NCBI GenBank assembly: GCA_002401305.2
Contig: NVSO02000031.1
Span: forward strand, 1 to 5,861
DNA: 5,861 bases
Source: Rhodobiaceae bacterium
GTDB taxonomy: Bacteria; Pseudomonadota; Alphaproteobacteria; Parvibaculales; Parvibaculaceae
Direction: 5' to 3'
Shown: positions 1-5,861 of the stretch, one piece after another
Position numbering within the stretch: the stretch's first letter is position 1
Layout of the letters: each line of letters starts with the position of its first letter
Translations under genes and position numbers: made by a program
Notes under the pieces: model-generated
Database searches by the model: none
What the model saw: the letters and a program-made list of their open reading frames with translations, nothing else
Told to the model about the DNA's origin: nothing

Positions 1-2175
1 CAGACCGATGAGCAAGGGACCCACCACGGTGGCGCCCCCAAGCTCTTGCAGCATTTTGGTGGAAATGGACGCTGAGTGAATAGCGGGCATGATCAACACA
101 TTGGCTGTGTCTGTTAAACGACAGAAGGGGTAATGCGCCATCTGTGTTTTGTTCAACGCAACGTCAGCTGCCATCTCGCCGTCATATTCAAAGTCCACGC
201 CGCGCGCATCCAGAATTTCGACCGCTGAACGACATTGTGTGGAGCGCTCTCCAACCGGGTGACCGAACGTGGAATAAGCCAGCAAAGCAACCCGGGGTTC
301 GTAACCCAAGCGGCGGGCAATACCGGCGGACTGCTCTGCAATATCGGCAAGCTCTTCAGAGTTTGGCATGTCATGCACATTGGTATCAGCCACGAGCACG
401 GTGCGTCCCTTAGAGATGATCATCGACATGCCCATAACCCGACGGTTAGGAAGCGGGTCGATCACCCGGCGCACTTCTGAAAGCACAACAGAGTAATTGC
501 GTGTCGCCCCGGTGACCATTGCATCGGCATCGCCGAACTCAACCATGCAGGAGCCAAAGATGTTGCGATCATTATTGACCATGCGCACACAGTCGCGAAG
601 CAAATAACCACGCCGTTGCAGCTTCTCAAACAAGAAGTCAGCATATTCAGCACCCTTATCGGACAAGCGTGAATTGATGATCTCCAAGTCTGTATTGGCA
701 TCAAGCCCGATATCATCCAAGGTCTTGCGGATAGTTTCTTCACGCCCGATCAATATCGGTGTGCCAAGCCCCATCTCGCGGAAGGACAAGGCGGCCCGGA
801 TCACGCGCTCATCTTCACCCTCAGCAAAGACAACCCGTTTAGGATCACGCTTCACATGCTCCGTGATGACTTGCAATGTGGACGCCGCTGGGTCGAGACG
901 CGCAAAGAGTTGGTTTTTATACGCATCCATATCCACGATCGGCATGCGGGCAACGCCGCTATCCATCGCAGCTTTAGCAACGGCTGCCGGGATCTCACGA
1001 ATAAGACGGGGATCAAAGGGCACGGGAATAATATATTGCGGACCAAAGCGTGGACGCTCACCTTGGTAGGCAGCGGCCACTTCATCGGGCACATCTGCAC
1101 GCGCAAGTTCGGCCAAGGCATTGGCCGCCGCAATTTTCATCTCTTCATTGATGGTGGTGGCCCGCACATCGAGTGCACCCCGGAAGATGTAAGGAAAGCC
1201 CAGCACATTATTGACTTGGTTGGGAAAATCCGAGCGGCCTGTTGCCATAATTGCATCGTCGCGCACAGCCGCCACTTCTTCAGGCAGAATTTCTGGATCA
1301 GGGTTAGCCATCGCAAAAATGATCGGCTTGGGCGCCATTGATTTGACCATCTCAGGGGTCAGAGCGCCTTGAACGGAGAGGCCCAAGAAGACATCGCAGC
1401 CATCCACAGCTTCAGCCAAGGTGCGCGCATCGGTTTTAACTGCATGAGCAGATTTCCACTGGTTCATGCCAACCGGGCGACCTTCGTAGATCACGCCCTT
1501 GGTGTCGCACAGCAAAGCATTTTCGTGGGGTAAGCCCATCGCCTTAATAAGCTCAAGACAGGCAATACCTGCTGAGCCCGCGCCGTTTACCACAAGCTTG
1601 GTGTCTTTAATATCGCGCCCCGTTAGGTGCAGCGCATTAAGCAGGGCCGCCGCTGTAATAATGGCGGTGCCGTGTTGGTCGTCGTGGAACACGGGAATGT
1701 CCATTAATTCGCGTAGCCGCGCTTCAATGATAAAACAGTCCGGTGCTTTGATATCTTCTAGATTGATGCCGCCAAAAGAGGGGCCCAAATAGCGCACGCA
1801 ATTGATAACCTCATCGACATCTTCAGTCTCGAGTTCAAGGTCAATCGCATCCACATCAGCAAAGCGTTTAAACAAAACCGCCTTACCTTCCATCACGGGC
1901 TTAGAGGCAAGCGGCCCCAAATTACCCAGACCTAGAATAGCGGTACCATTTGAAATCACTGCAACCATGTTGCCGCGTGCCGTATAGTCGAACACGCAGT
2001 CAGGGTTTTCAGCAATAGCGCGTACCGGAGCAGCGACGCCCGGACTATAGGCGAGTGACAAATCACGTTGGGTCGCCATCGGCTTTGTCGCTTCAATAGC
2101 GATTTTACCGGGCTTGCCTTCGGAGTGGAAACGAAGCGCTTCTTCGTCGGAGAATTGATTTTTATTTCTTGTCAT
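1..2175 (-). CDS. maeB: NADP-dependent malic enzyme with C-terminal phosphotransacetylase-like domain (3' end cut by window)
   Basis: This cytoplasmic enzyme oxidatively decarboxylates malate to pyruvate and makes NADPH, linking the TCA cycle to pyruvate and acetyl-CoA. The frame is open for 725 codons from the ATG at 2175 to the window edge. The family is usually about 750-770 residues, so only a short C-terminal piece is missing. The malic domain (about 15-160) has LAYSPGVAAP at 41-50 with the likely catalytic Tyr43, EGKAVLFK at 96-103 with Lys98, and metal-binding candidates in NLEDI (138-142) and FHDDQHGTA (163-171). The NAD(P)-binding domain (about 165-420) has VNGAGSAG at 196-203 and NPDPEILP at 291-298. 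From about 437 a PTA-like domain follows, with GDADAMVTG at 548-556 and STKMLQELGGATVVGPLL at 705-722. In MaeB proteins this domain binds acetyl-CoA and is regulatory rather than catalytic (family knowledge). The N-terminus matches related proteins as I remember them. There is no clear Shine-Dalgarno sequence. I see no frameshift or missing motif. Confidence 0.97.
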   Translation of the reverse strand, partial: MTRNKNQFSDEEALRFHSEGKPGKIAIEATKPMATQRDLSLAYSPGVAAPVRAIAENPDCVFDYTARGNMVAVISNGTAILGLGNLGPLASKPVMEGKAVLFKRFADVDAIDLELETEDVDEVINCVRYLGPSFGGINLEDIKAPDCFIIEARLRELMDIPVFHDDQHGTAIITAAALLNALHLTGRDIKDTKLVVNGAGSAGIACLELIKAMGLPHENALLCDTKGVIYEGRPVGMNQWKSAHAVKTDARTLAEAVDGCDVFLGLSVQGALTPEMVKSMAPKPIIFAMANPDPEILPEEVAAVRDDAIMATGRSDFPNQVNNVLGFPYIFRGALDVRATTINEEMKIAAANALAELARADVPDEVAAAYQGERPRFGPQYIIPVPFDPRLIREIPAAVAKAAMDSGVARMPIVDMDAYKNQLFARLDPAASTLQVITEHVKRDPKRVVFAEGEDERVIRAALSFREMGLGTPILIGREETIRKTLDDIGLDANTDLEIINSRLSDKGAEYADFLFEKLQRRGYLLRDCVRMVNNDRNIFGSCMVEFGDADAMVTGATRNYSVVLSEVRRVIDPLPNRRVMGMSMIISKGRTVLVADTNVHDMPNSEELADIAEQSAGIARRLGYEPRVALLAYSTFGHPVGERSTQCRSAVEILDARGVDFEYDGEMAADVALNKTQMAHYPFCRLTDTANVLIMPAIHSASISTKMLQELGGATVVGPLLIGL

Positions 2176-2183
2176 GGCTATTT

Positions 2184-2214
2184 CACGCAATAAATGAATA
2201 CATTTGAGCGCGTG
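2184..2214 (-). promoter_or_regulatory. Two-part hairpin in the maeB 5' leader, next to the start codon
   Basis: Seen in the sequence: CACGC (2184-2188) is the reverse complement of GCGTG (2210-2214). Nested inside, AAATG (2192-2196) pairs with CATTT (2201-2205) around the tetraloop AATA. An internal loop of 3 and 4 bases separates the two 5-bp stems. In the maeB transcript the 3' arm of the outer stem lies 9-13 bases before the start codon, where a Shine-Dalgarno would sit, and no recognisable one is present. It could limit ribosome access or be a protein-binding site. The function is inference; only the pairing is seen. Confidence 0.4.
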
Positions 2215-2252
2215 TCTTACCGCATATTGCGCAAGCTGGCCACCCCTGAAAA

Positions 2253-2283
2253 CCAAAAAGTCTCATATTTGAGCCATTTTTGG
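2253..2283 (-). terminator. Candidate weak intrinsic terminator or attenuator hairpin between the unknown gene and maeB
   Basis: CCAAAAA (2253-2259) and TTTTTGG (2277-2283) are perfect reverse complements. Inside them CTCA (2262-2265) pairs with TGAG (2270-2273) around the loop TATT, with one mismatch, one extra G-C pair and a bulged A. On the minus strand the 3' arm is U-rich and is followed by GGUUUUC, as in a weak Rho-independent terminator, about 50 bases after the stop codon of the unknown gene. The stem is AT-rich, which argues against an efficient terminator. The inverted repeat might instead be an operator. Confidence 0.35.
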
Positions 2284-2290
2284 CGCTATA

Positions 2291-2310
2291 TAGGCCCAAA
2301 TAGGCCAAAA
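2291..2310. repeat. 10-bp tandem direct repeat (TAGGCCCAAA TAGGCCAAAA)
   Basis: Two adjacent 10-base units differ at one position. The core CCAAA appears at 2296-2300 and 2305-2309, and a third time at 2315-2319, so three copies lie on about one face of the helix. Repeats phased at 9-10 bp are typical of sites for dimeric or cooperatively binding regulators (general knowledge). The repeats end about 115 bases upstream of the maeB start and just after the stop codon of the unknown gene. No specific regulator is recognised. Confidence 0.4.
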
Positions 2311-2334
2311 TTCACCAAATCCGCAGAGGCTTTC

Positions 2335-2943
2335 TCAAAATTTGAGCGATAGGCCCCCATGAACCCGCTCTTCCGCCCCGTGGTTCAAGCCAGAGCTCGC
2401 CCCGCCGGTGCTGCCCAAAGTGTCTTGGATCTCATACCCCAATGTCATTTCCAGGGCCTTGGTAATGGTCACCTTGGTCCCGATCTCAGCTTTACCCTTT
2501 AGGTCCGCTGTAAGGCTGTCGGTCCCCAGAAAACCACCCTCCTCACCTGCCCCGTCAATATCAACGCCCGCGCCGACATAAGGTCTCACGACAATTTCAT
2601 CATCGGAAAATCGCTGCGGGGCAAGATCAATCCGGACAGAAGAGGCTAGGAAATCGTTTCTGTTTGATGCCCCAGCGCGTGGTTCGGCAATTTCGCCGGG
2701 AGATAAAGGCCCTGAAGGCTCAAGAGCCGCGTGGTCTAAAGTCAGGTCAAGCGGCGGTCGCGCCAGTTCTGCTCCGCTCAAAAATCCATCCGGCAAGGCT
2801 GTCATGCCCGCGTCATCCCCATTGTTGGACACTGCAGGCATGTCCGGTGAAGGGTCTCCTCTGAAGGCCACATACAGAGAGCCGACCAAAATAAGAGTGG
2901 CCCCACTCAACAGGGCAATCGAAGAAGGAGAAAGACGAAGCAT
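2335..2943 (-). CDS. Uncharacterised envelope protein: N-terminal membrane segment, low-complexity linker, beta-rich C-terminus ending in Phe
   Basis: I do not recognise this 202-residue protein. Residues 1-7 (MLRLSPS) are short and carry one Arg; 8-27 are a continuous hydrophobic stretch (ATLILVGSLYVAF at 15-27), followed by Arg28. There is no clear AxA signal-peptidase site, so it may be an uncleaved anchor with the rest in the periplasm. Residues 28-115 are rich in Pro, Gly, Asp, Ala and Ser and are probably disordered. From about 116 the sequence alternates in beta-strand fashion (EIVVRPYVGAGVDID, KAEIGTKVTITK, LEMTLGYEIQ) and ends GGLSLKF. A terminal Phe after alternating residues resembles the BAM-recognised C-terminus of outer-membrane barrels (family knowledge). 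About 90 residues is too short for a full 8-strand barrel, so it may oligomerise or only resemble one. The start is chosen by the ATG at 2943 with AAGGA just upstream. It is co-directional with maeB (159-base gap) and divergent from mutS. The gene looks real because of its SD and sensible domain order, but its function is unknown. Confidence 0.75.
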   Translation of the reverse strand: MLRLSPSSIALLSGATLILVGSLYVAFRGDPSPDMPAVSNNGDDAGMTALPDGFLSGAELARPPLDLTLDHAALEPSGPLSPGEIAEPRAGASNRNDFLASSVRIDLAPQRFSDDEIVVRPYVGAGVDIDGAGEEGGFLGTDSLTADLKGKAEIGTKVTITKALEMTLGYEIQDTLGSTGGASSGLNHGAEERVHGGLSLKF

Positions 2944-2948
2944 GATAA

Positions 2949-2953
2949 TCCTT
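2949..2953 (-). promoter_or_regulatory. Ribosome-binding site of the unknown envelope gene
   Basis: On the minus strand AAGGA lies 5 bases before the ATG at 2943, a good Shine-Dalgarno match at good spacing. It supports both the reality of the gene and this start codon. It is the only clear SD among the three annotated gene starts in the window. Confidence 0.7.
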
Positions 2954-2963
2954 GCAATACGCG

Positions 2964-2982
2964 CTTAAAACCCAGCTTTAAG
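2964..2982. repeat. Inverted repeat CTTAAA-N7-TTTAAG upstream of the unknown gene
   Basis: CTTAAA (2964-2969) and TTTAAG (2977-2982) are perfect reverse complements separated by 7 bases. A related palindrome, CTTAAG, lies at 3009-3014. The site is about 20 bases upstream of the start codon at 2943, so it could be an operator or a weak leader hairpin. The stem is AT-rich and short. I found no convincing -35/-10 pair in either direction in this divergent region. Confidence 0.3.
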
Positions 2983-3030
2983 ATCTGCATTTGATCAATA
3001 GGCGGGAACTTAAGGGCCAAATGCGGTAAA

Positions 3031-3039
3031 AAGAAGGAG
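3031..3039 (+). promoter_or_regulatory. Strong Shine-Dalgarno-like purine tract upstream of mutS (AAGAAGGAG)
   Basis: AAGGAG at 3034-3039 is a near-perfect anti-SD complement. It is too far (87 bases) from the mutS ATG to serve it, and no start codon in the mutS frame follows at suitable spacing. The nearest possible start is the TTG at 3044, 4 bases away, which opens a 25-codon ORF. Whether it is used is inference. Confidence 0.4.
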
Positions 3040-3043
3040 TGCC

Positions 3044-3121
3044 TTGCATCCAAGCGTTCAGCTTTCTGTGGGCAAATCGTTTTGCACCGTGGCCTCAAAC
3101 CCCCTGGGTCTGCTAGCTTAG
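3044..3121 (+). CDS. Possible leader ORF (25 codons, TTG start) before mutS
   Basis: A TTG four bases after the strong SD-like tract opens a frame encoding [18 protein letters not shown] and a few more residues after the initiator, ending at TAG 3119-3121. The stop is 5 bases before the mutS ATG, which itself has no visible Shine-Dalgarno. This arrangement would suit translational coupling: ribosomes ending on the leader could restart at mutS. A small hairpin (GCAAA 3072-3076 with TTTGC 3081-3085, loop TCGT) lies inside it. Against it: a TTG start, slightly short SD spacing, and no recognisable peptide family. Treat it as a hypothesis. Confidence 0.25.
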   Translation: MHPSVQLSVGKSFCTVASNPLGLLA

Positions 3122-3126
3122 CGCCC

Positions 3127-5861
3127 ATGTCAAAAGCCGCTTCAAATAGCCAGACCTCCGTGTCTTCAAAATCCGCCTCCGATAAATTGGCCGCCGTCAC
3201 ACCGATGATGGTGCAATTTATGGAGATCAAACAAGCAAATCCGGGGTCATTGCTCTTTTACCGGATGGGCGATTTCTATGAAATGTTCTTCGATGATGCG
3301 GTGACAGCGGCTGCCGCTCTTGACATAACGCTTACGAAACGAGGTAAGCATTTGGGGGAGGATATCCCCATGTGCGGGGTGCCAGTGCATTCGGCTGATG
3401 CCTATTTAGAGCGCTTGATCCGCCAAGGCCACCGGGTCGCGGTGTGTGAGCAAACCGAAAGCCCCATTGAAGCCAAAAAGCGCGGCCCTAAATCTGTCGT
3501 GCGCCGCGAAGTTGTCCGTCTGGTAACGCCGGGCACGTTGACCGAAGACACCCTGCTTGATGCCCGCCAGCACAATTATTTGGCCGCCCTCGCCCGCATC
3601 GGTGCCAGCTCAAAACTGGGCCTGTCGTGGGCTGATGTGTCCACCGGAGATTTCTATGTTTGCGAATTGGAAGCCAATGCCTTAGGCGCAGAACTGGCTC
3701 GCTTGCGTCCCGGTGAATTGCTTGTGGCGGAGAACCTAGCTCAAGAAGATCTGGTGCAACATGCTTTGGGAGGCCGTGAAGGGGTTATTACACCTCTGCA
3801 AGCCTCTCAATTTGATAGCGCGCGCGCCGAACGCCGTCTTAAAGACATGCTCAATGTCGCAGCCCTTGATGCGTATGGCACTTTTTCACGGGTGGAATTG
3901 GCCGCAGCTGGCGCGCTGGTCGACTACTTGGAGCTGACCCAAGTCGGCCGTATGCCCGTGATGAAGGCCCCAAAACAAATTCGTTCCGGAACCGCAATGG
4001 CGATGGACGCTGCAACCCGCGCCAATTTGGAACTGACCCGAACGATGTCGGGTGACACAAAGGGCGCGCTGTTAGCCACATTAGACCGCACGGTAACGGG
4101 CCCCGGCGCGCGCGTTCTGGCGGAGCGCCTCAACGCCCCGCTCACCCAAGTAAGTCAAATCCATCGCCGCCAAGAAGCCCTTGCCTGTCTGTTGGAAGAC
4201 ATACATCTGCGCGCAGACCTACGCATCGCTCTCAAAGCGGTGCCAGATATGGCCCGCGCCTTGTCGCGTTTGTCTTTGGGGCGCGGTGGGCCGCGAGATT
4301 TGGCGGCCATGAAAGATGGCCTACATGCCGCTCATCATATTGCCACGCGCATCGGCCAAGTTTTGAGCGGACCGACGGGCGAGCACGCCAGCGTCCTGGA
4401 CTTGCCCGAAGAACTCCAGATCATTCATGAGGCAATAGACAACACAGCCGCTGGTCTGGTGGATCTGCTTCTCAATGCGTTGAGCGCCGACCTGCCCCTG
4501 CTTGCTCGTGACGGCGGCTTTATCGCCAAGGGATATAACCCCCCGCTCGATGAGTGCCGCGCCTTGCGAGACCAAAGCCGTCAAATAGTGGCGGGGTTGC
4601 AAATAAAATACGCCGAAGAAACCGGCATCACAGCGCTTAAAGTGAAGCACAATAATGTGCTGGGCTATCACATCGATGTGCCTGAGCGTCACGCCGCCAA
4701 ATTACTGGCCGAACCATTTTCTGAGAGCTACATCCACCGTCAAAGCTTGGCCAGTTCCGTACGCTTTACCACCGTGGAATTGTCAGAGCTTGCGACCCGT
4801 ATTGCCGAAGCTGGCGGGCGCGCCCTAGCCCTCGAACAAGACCTCTTTGATCATCTCGTAAGCGAAACAATGAAGCAAGTTTCTGCTATTTCTGCAGCGG
4901 CAGACGCACTGGCGCAACTAGATGTCACCGCAGCTCTTGCCGAATTAGCTCAAGAAAAACGCTACAGCCGCCCTAAAGTCGATGGCACCCTTGCTTTTGA
5001 AATTCAGGCGGGACGTCACCCCGTTGTTGAGGCTGCCTTGGAGGCGGCAGGCCAAGGCCCCTTTGTCGCCAATGCCTGTGATTTATCGGCAGATAAAGGC
5101 TCCAATCACCGCCTTTGGTTGCTCACCGGCCCCAACATGGCTGGTAAATCAACCTTTTTGCGCCAAAACGCCCTCATCGCCATCATGGCGCAAATGGGGT
5201 CCTATGTGCCCGCTGGTTACGCCCATATCGGCGTTGTCGATCAGCTTTTCTCTCGGGTTGGTGCGGCAGATGATCTAGCGCGGGGCCGTTCCACCTTCAT
5301 GGTTGAAATGGTGGAAACCGCGGCCATTCTCAATCAGGCAAGCCCTCACTCTCTGGTCATTCTGGATGAAATTGGGCGGGGAACCGCGACATTTGACGGT
5401 CTGTCCATCGCGTGGGCCGCCGTCGAACATCTACATGAGGTCAACGCTTGCCGGTCATTGTTTGCCACCCACTACCATGAGCTGACAAGCCTTACCCAAA
5501 AGCTGCCCCATCTGGCCAATGCCACCATGAAGGTCAAAGAATGGGAGGGGAACGTCATTTTCCTCCACGAAGTCGCCCCCGGTGCCGCAGACCGCTCCTA
5601 CGGCATTCAAGTCGCTAAGTTGGCGGGTCTGCCGGAAACTGTCATCGAACGCGCCCATGAAGTGCTGGCCGCATTGGAGTCTGGAGACGAGGGCACACGC
5701 ACTAAGGCAATTATCGATGACCTGCCTCTTTTCTCCCTGAGCCAAGCGCAAGCCAGCGCCAAGGATTCGCCCGCAGCGAAGTCTGCGGCCCTTCAAAGTG
5801 CGTTGCGCGACGCGATGGACGAGATTGACCCCGACAGTTTGACGCCGCGTGAGGCGCTAGA
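3127..5861 (+). CDS. mutS: DNA mismatch repair protein MutS (3' end cut by window)
   Basis: MutS binds base mismatches and small loops as a dimer, then becomes an ATP-bound sliding clamp that recruits MutL. The frame is open for 911 codons from the ATG at 3127. The last visible residues, [11 protein letters not shown], resemble the conserved MutS tail, so probably only about ten residues are missing. Domain I has GDFYE with Phe50 and Glu52, matching the mismatch-contacting F-x-E of E. coli MutS (Phe36/Glu38). Connector, lever and clamp follow, with [12 protein letters not shown] at 507-518 in the core/clamp region. The ATPase domain (from about 610) has Walker [10 protein letters not shown] at 668-676 (Lys674), [10 protein letters not shown] at 719-728, Walker B LVILDE ending at Asp747-Glu748, GRGTATFDG, and FATHYHEL at 779-786 with His782. 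DDLPLF at 864-869 looks like a beta-clamp-binding motif. The first 20 or so residues are Ser/Ala/Lys-rich and about 14 longer than in E. coli. No SD precedes the ATG; the next ATG at 3205 has none either and would cut into the conserved TPMMVQF segment, so 3127 is preferred. Every core motif is intact. Confidence 0.98.
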   Translation, partial: MSKAASNSQTSVSSKSASDKLAAVTPMMVQFMEIKQANPGSLLFYRMGDFYEMFFDDAVTAAAALDITLTKRGKHLGEDIPMCGVPVHSADAYLERLIRQGHRVAVCEQTESPIEAKKRGPKSVVRREVVRLVTPGTLTEDTLLDARQHNYLAALARIGASSKLGLSWADVSTGDFYVCELEANALGAELARLRPGELLVAENLAQEDLVQHALGGREGVITPLQASQFDSARAERRLKDMLNVAALDAYGTFSRVELAAAGALVDYLELTQVGRMPVMKAPKQIRSGTAMAMDAATRANLELTRTMSGDTKGALLATLDRTVTGPGARVLAERLNAPLTQVSQIHRRQEALACLLEDIHLRADLRIALKAVPDMARALSRLSLGRGGPRDLAAMKDGLHAAHHIATRIGQVLSGPTGEHASVLDLPEELQIIHEAIDNTAAGLVDLLLNALSADLPLLARDGGFIAKGYNPPLDECRALRDQSRQIVAGLQIKYAEETGITALKVKHNNVLGYHIDVPERHAAKLLAEPFSESYIHRQSLASSVRFTTVELSELATRIAEAGGRALALEQDLFDHLVSETMKQVSAISAAADALAQLDVTAALAELAQEKRYSRPKVDGTLAFEIQAGRHPVVEAALEAAGQGPFVANACDLSADKGSNHRLWLLTGPNMAGKSTFLRQNALIAIMAQMGSYVPAGYAHIGVVDQLFSRVGAADDLARGRSTFMVEMVETAAILNQASPHSLVILDEIGRGTATFDGLSIAWAAVEHLHEVNACRSLFATHYHELTSLTQKLPHLANATMKVKEWEGNVIFLHEVAPGAADRSYGIQVAKLAGLPETVIERAHEVLAALESGDEGTRTKAIIDDLPLFSLSQAQASAKDSPAAKSAALQSALRDAMDEIDPDSLTPREAL

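Larger units (their letters stand above)
2202..2348. repeat. Three dispersed copies of ATTTGAGC(G/C)
   Basis: ATTTGAGCG occurs at 2202-2210 and, identically, at 2340-2348; ATTTGAGCC occurs at 2266-2274 or one base further on, depending on where the first A is counted. All three have the same orientation and are spaced by about 65 and 73 bases. The last copy overlaps the final codons of the unknown minus-strand gene; the first lies inside the hairpin at the maeB start. They could be binding sites for a regulator of maeB, or chance in AT-rich DNA. No known regulator motif is recognised. Confidence 0.35.

Noticed and set aside
856..1341. 161-codon plus-strand ORF antisense to maeB
   Set aside because: The opposite strand encodes the conserved end of the malic domain and start of the PTA-like domain without interruption. 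The plus-strand product is His/Arg-rich shadow sequence.
2183..2203. Six-codon upstream ORF (MYSFIA) in the maeB leader
   Set aside because: It has no SD and is very short; an ATG and stop at this distance are expected by chance in AT-rich leader sequence.
2965..2981. Possible CtrA box (two TTAA half-sites) upstream of the unknown gene
   Set aside because: The half-sites are 9 bases apart, while the CtrA consensus TTAA-N7-TTAA needs 7.
2991..2998. TTGATCAA palindrome as a possible FNR-type site
   Set aside because: An FNR box needs four bases between TTGAT and ATCAA; here the halves overlap into an 8-bp palindrome.
3056..3070. Possible alphaproteobacterial SOS box (GTTC-N7-GTTC) upstream of mutS
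   Set aside because: GTTC is present at 3056-3059, but the second half is TGTG instead of GTTC, so there is no LexA site.
2907..3230. 107-codon minus-strand ORF across the divergent intergenic region and antisense to the mutS start
   Set aside because: It overlaps the N-terminus of the unknown gene in another frame and the conserved mutS N-terminus on the other strand. It has no SD and no recognisable domain, and looks like a chance open frame.
4321..4692. 123-codon minus-strand ORF antisense to mutS
   Set aside because: It lies entirely opposite the conserved MutS core/clamp coding region, and its sequence resembles no family I know.
5128..5400. MutS motif variants GPNMAGKST and GTATFDG, in place of GPNMGGKST and GTSTYDG
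   Set aside because: They first look like active-site changes, but I recall these forms as normal in alphaproteobacterial MutS. The Walker Lys, Asp-Glu pair and His are intact.

Overview
The window looks like ordinary chromosomal DNA from an alphaproteobacterium. The reasons are the sequence character of the malic enzyme and of MutS (for example GPNMAGKST and [12 protein letters not shown] in the MutS ATPase), the moderate-to-high GC content of the coding regions, and the close proximity of maeB and mutS. I recall that gene neighbourhood from Rhizobiales-type genomes, often followed by glnD, but I could not check it here. I cannot name the genus.

Layout. Positions 1-2175 (minus strand) hold nearly all of a MaeB-type NADP-dependent malic enzyme with a C-terminal phosphotransacetylase-like domain. 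The window edge cuts off its last residues. Positions 2176-2334 are a 159-base AT-rich gap with several inverted and direct repeats, including a hairpin against the maeB start and a terminator- or attenuator-like structure. Positions 2335-2943 (minus strand) encode a 202-residue protein I do not recognise, with an N-terminal membrane segment, a Pro/Gly/Asp-rich linker and a beta-rich end finishing in Phe. Positions 2944-3126 are a 183-base divergent intergenic region with a good ribosome-binding site for the unknown gene and a possible 25-codon leader ORF before mutS. Positions 3127-5861 (plus strand) hold mutS, complete at the N-terminus and running off the right edge probably only a few residues before its end.

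How the genes relate. MaeB (malate to pyruvate plus NADPH) and MutS (DNA mismatch recognition) are housekeeping proteins with no functional link; their proximity is positional. The unknown gene has the same orientation as maeB and could be co-transcribed with it across the 159-base gap, unless the hairpin there ends the transcript. There are no tRNA or rRNA genes, CRISPR arrays, insertion sequences, phage genes or other signs of a mobile element. I did not find a convincing new biological system. The items most worth a second look are the unknown membrane/envelope protein, the possible mutS leader ORF, and the RNA-structure candidates upstream of maeB.
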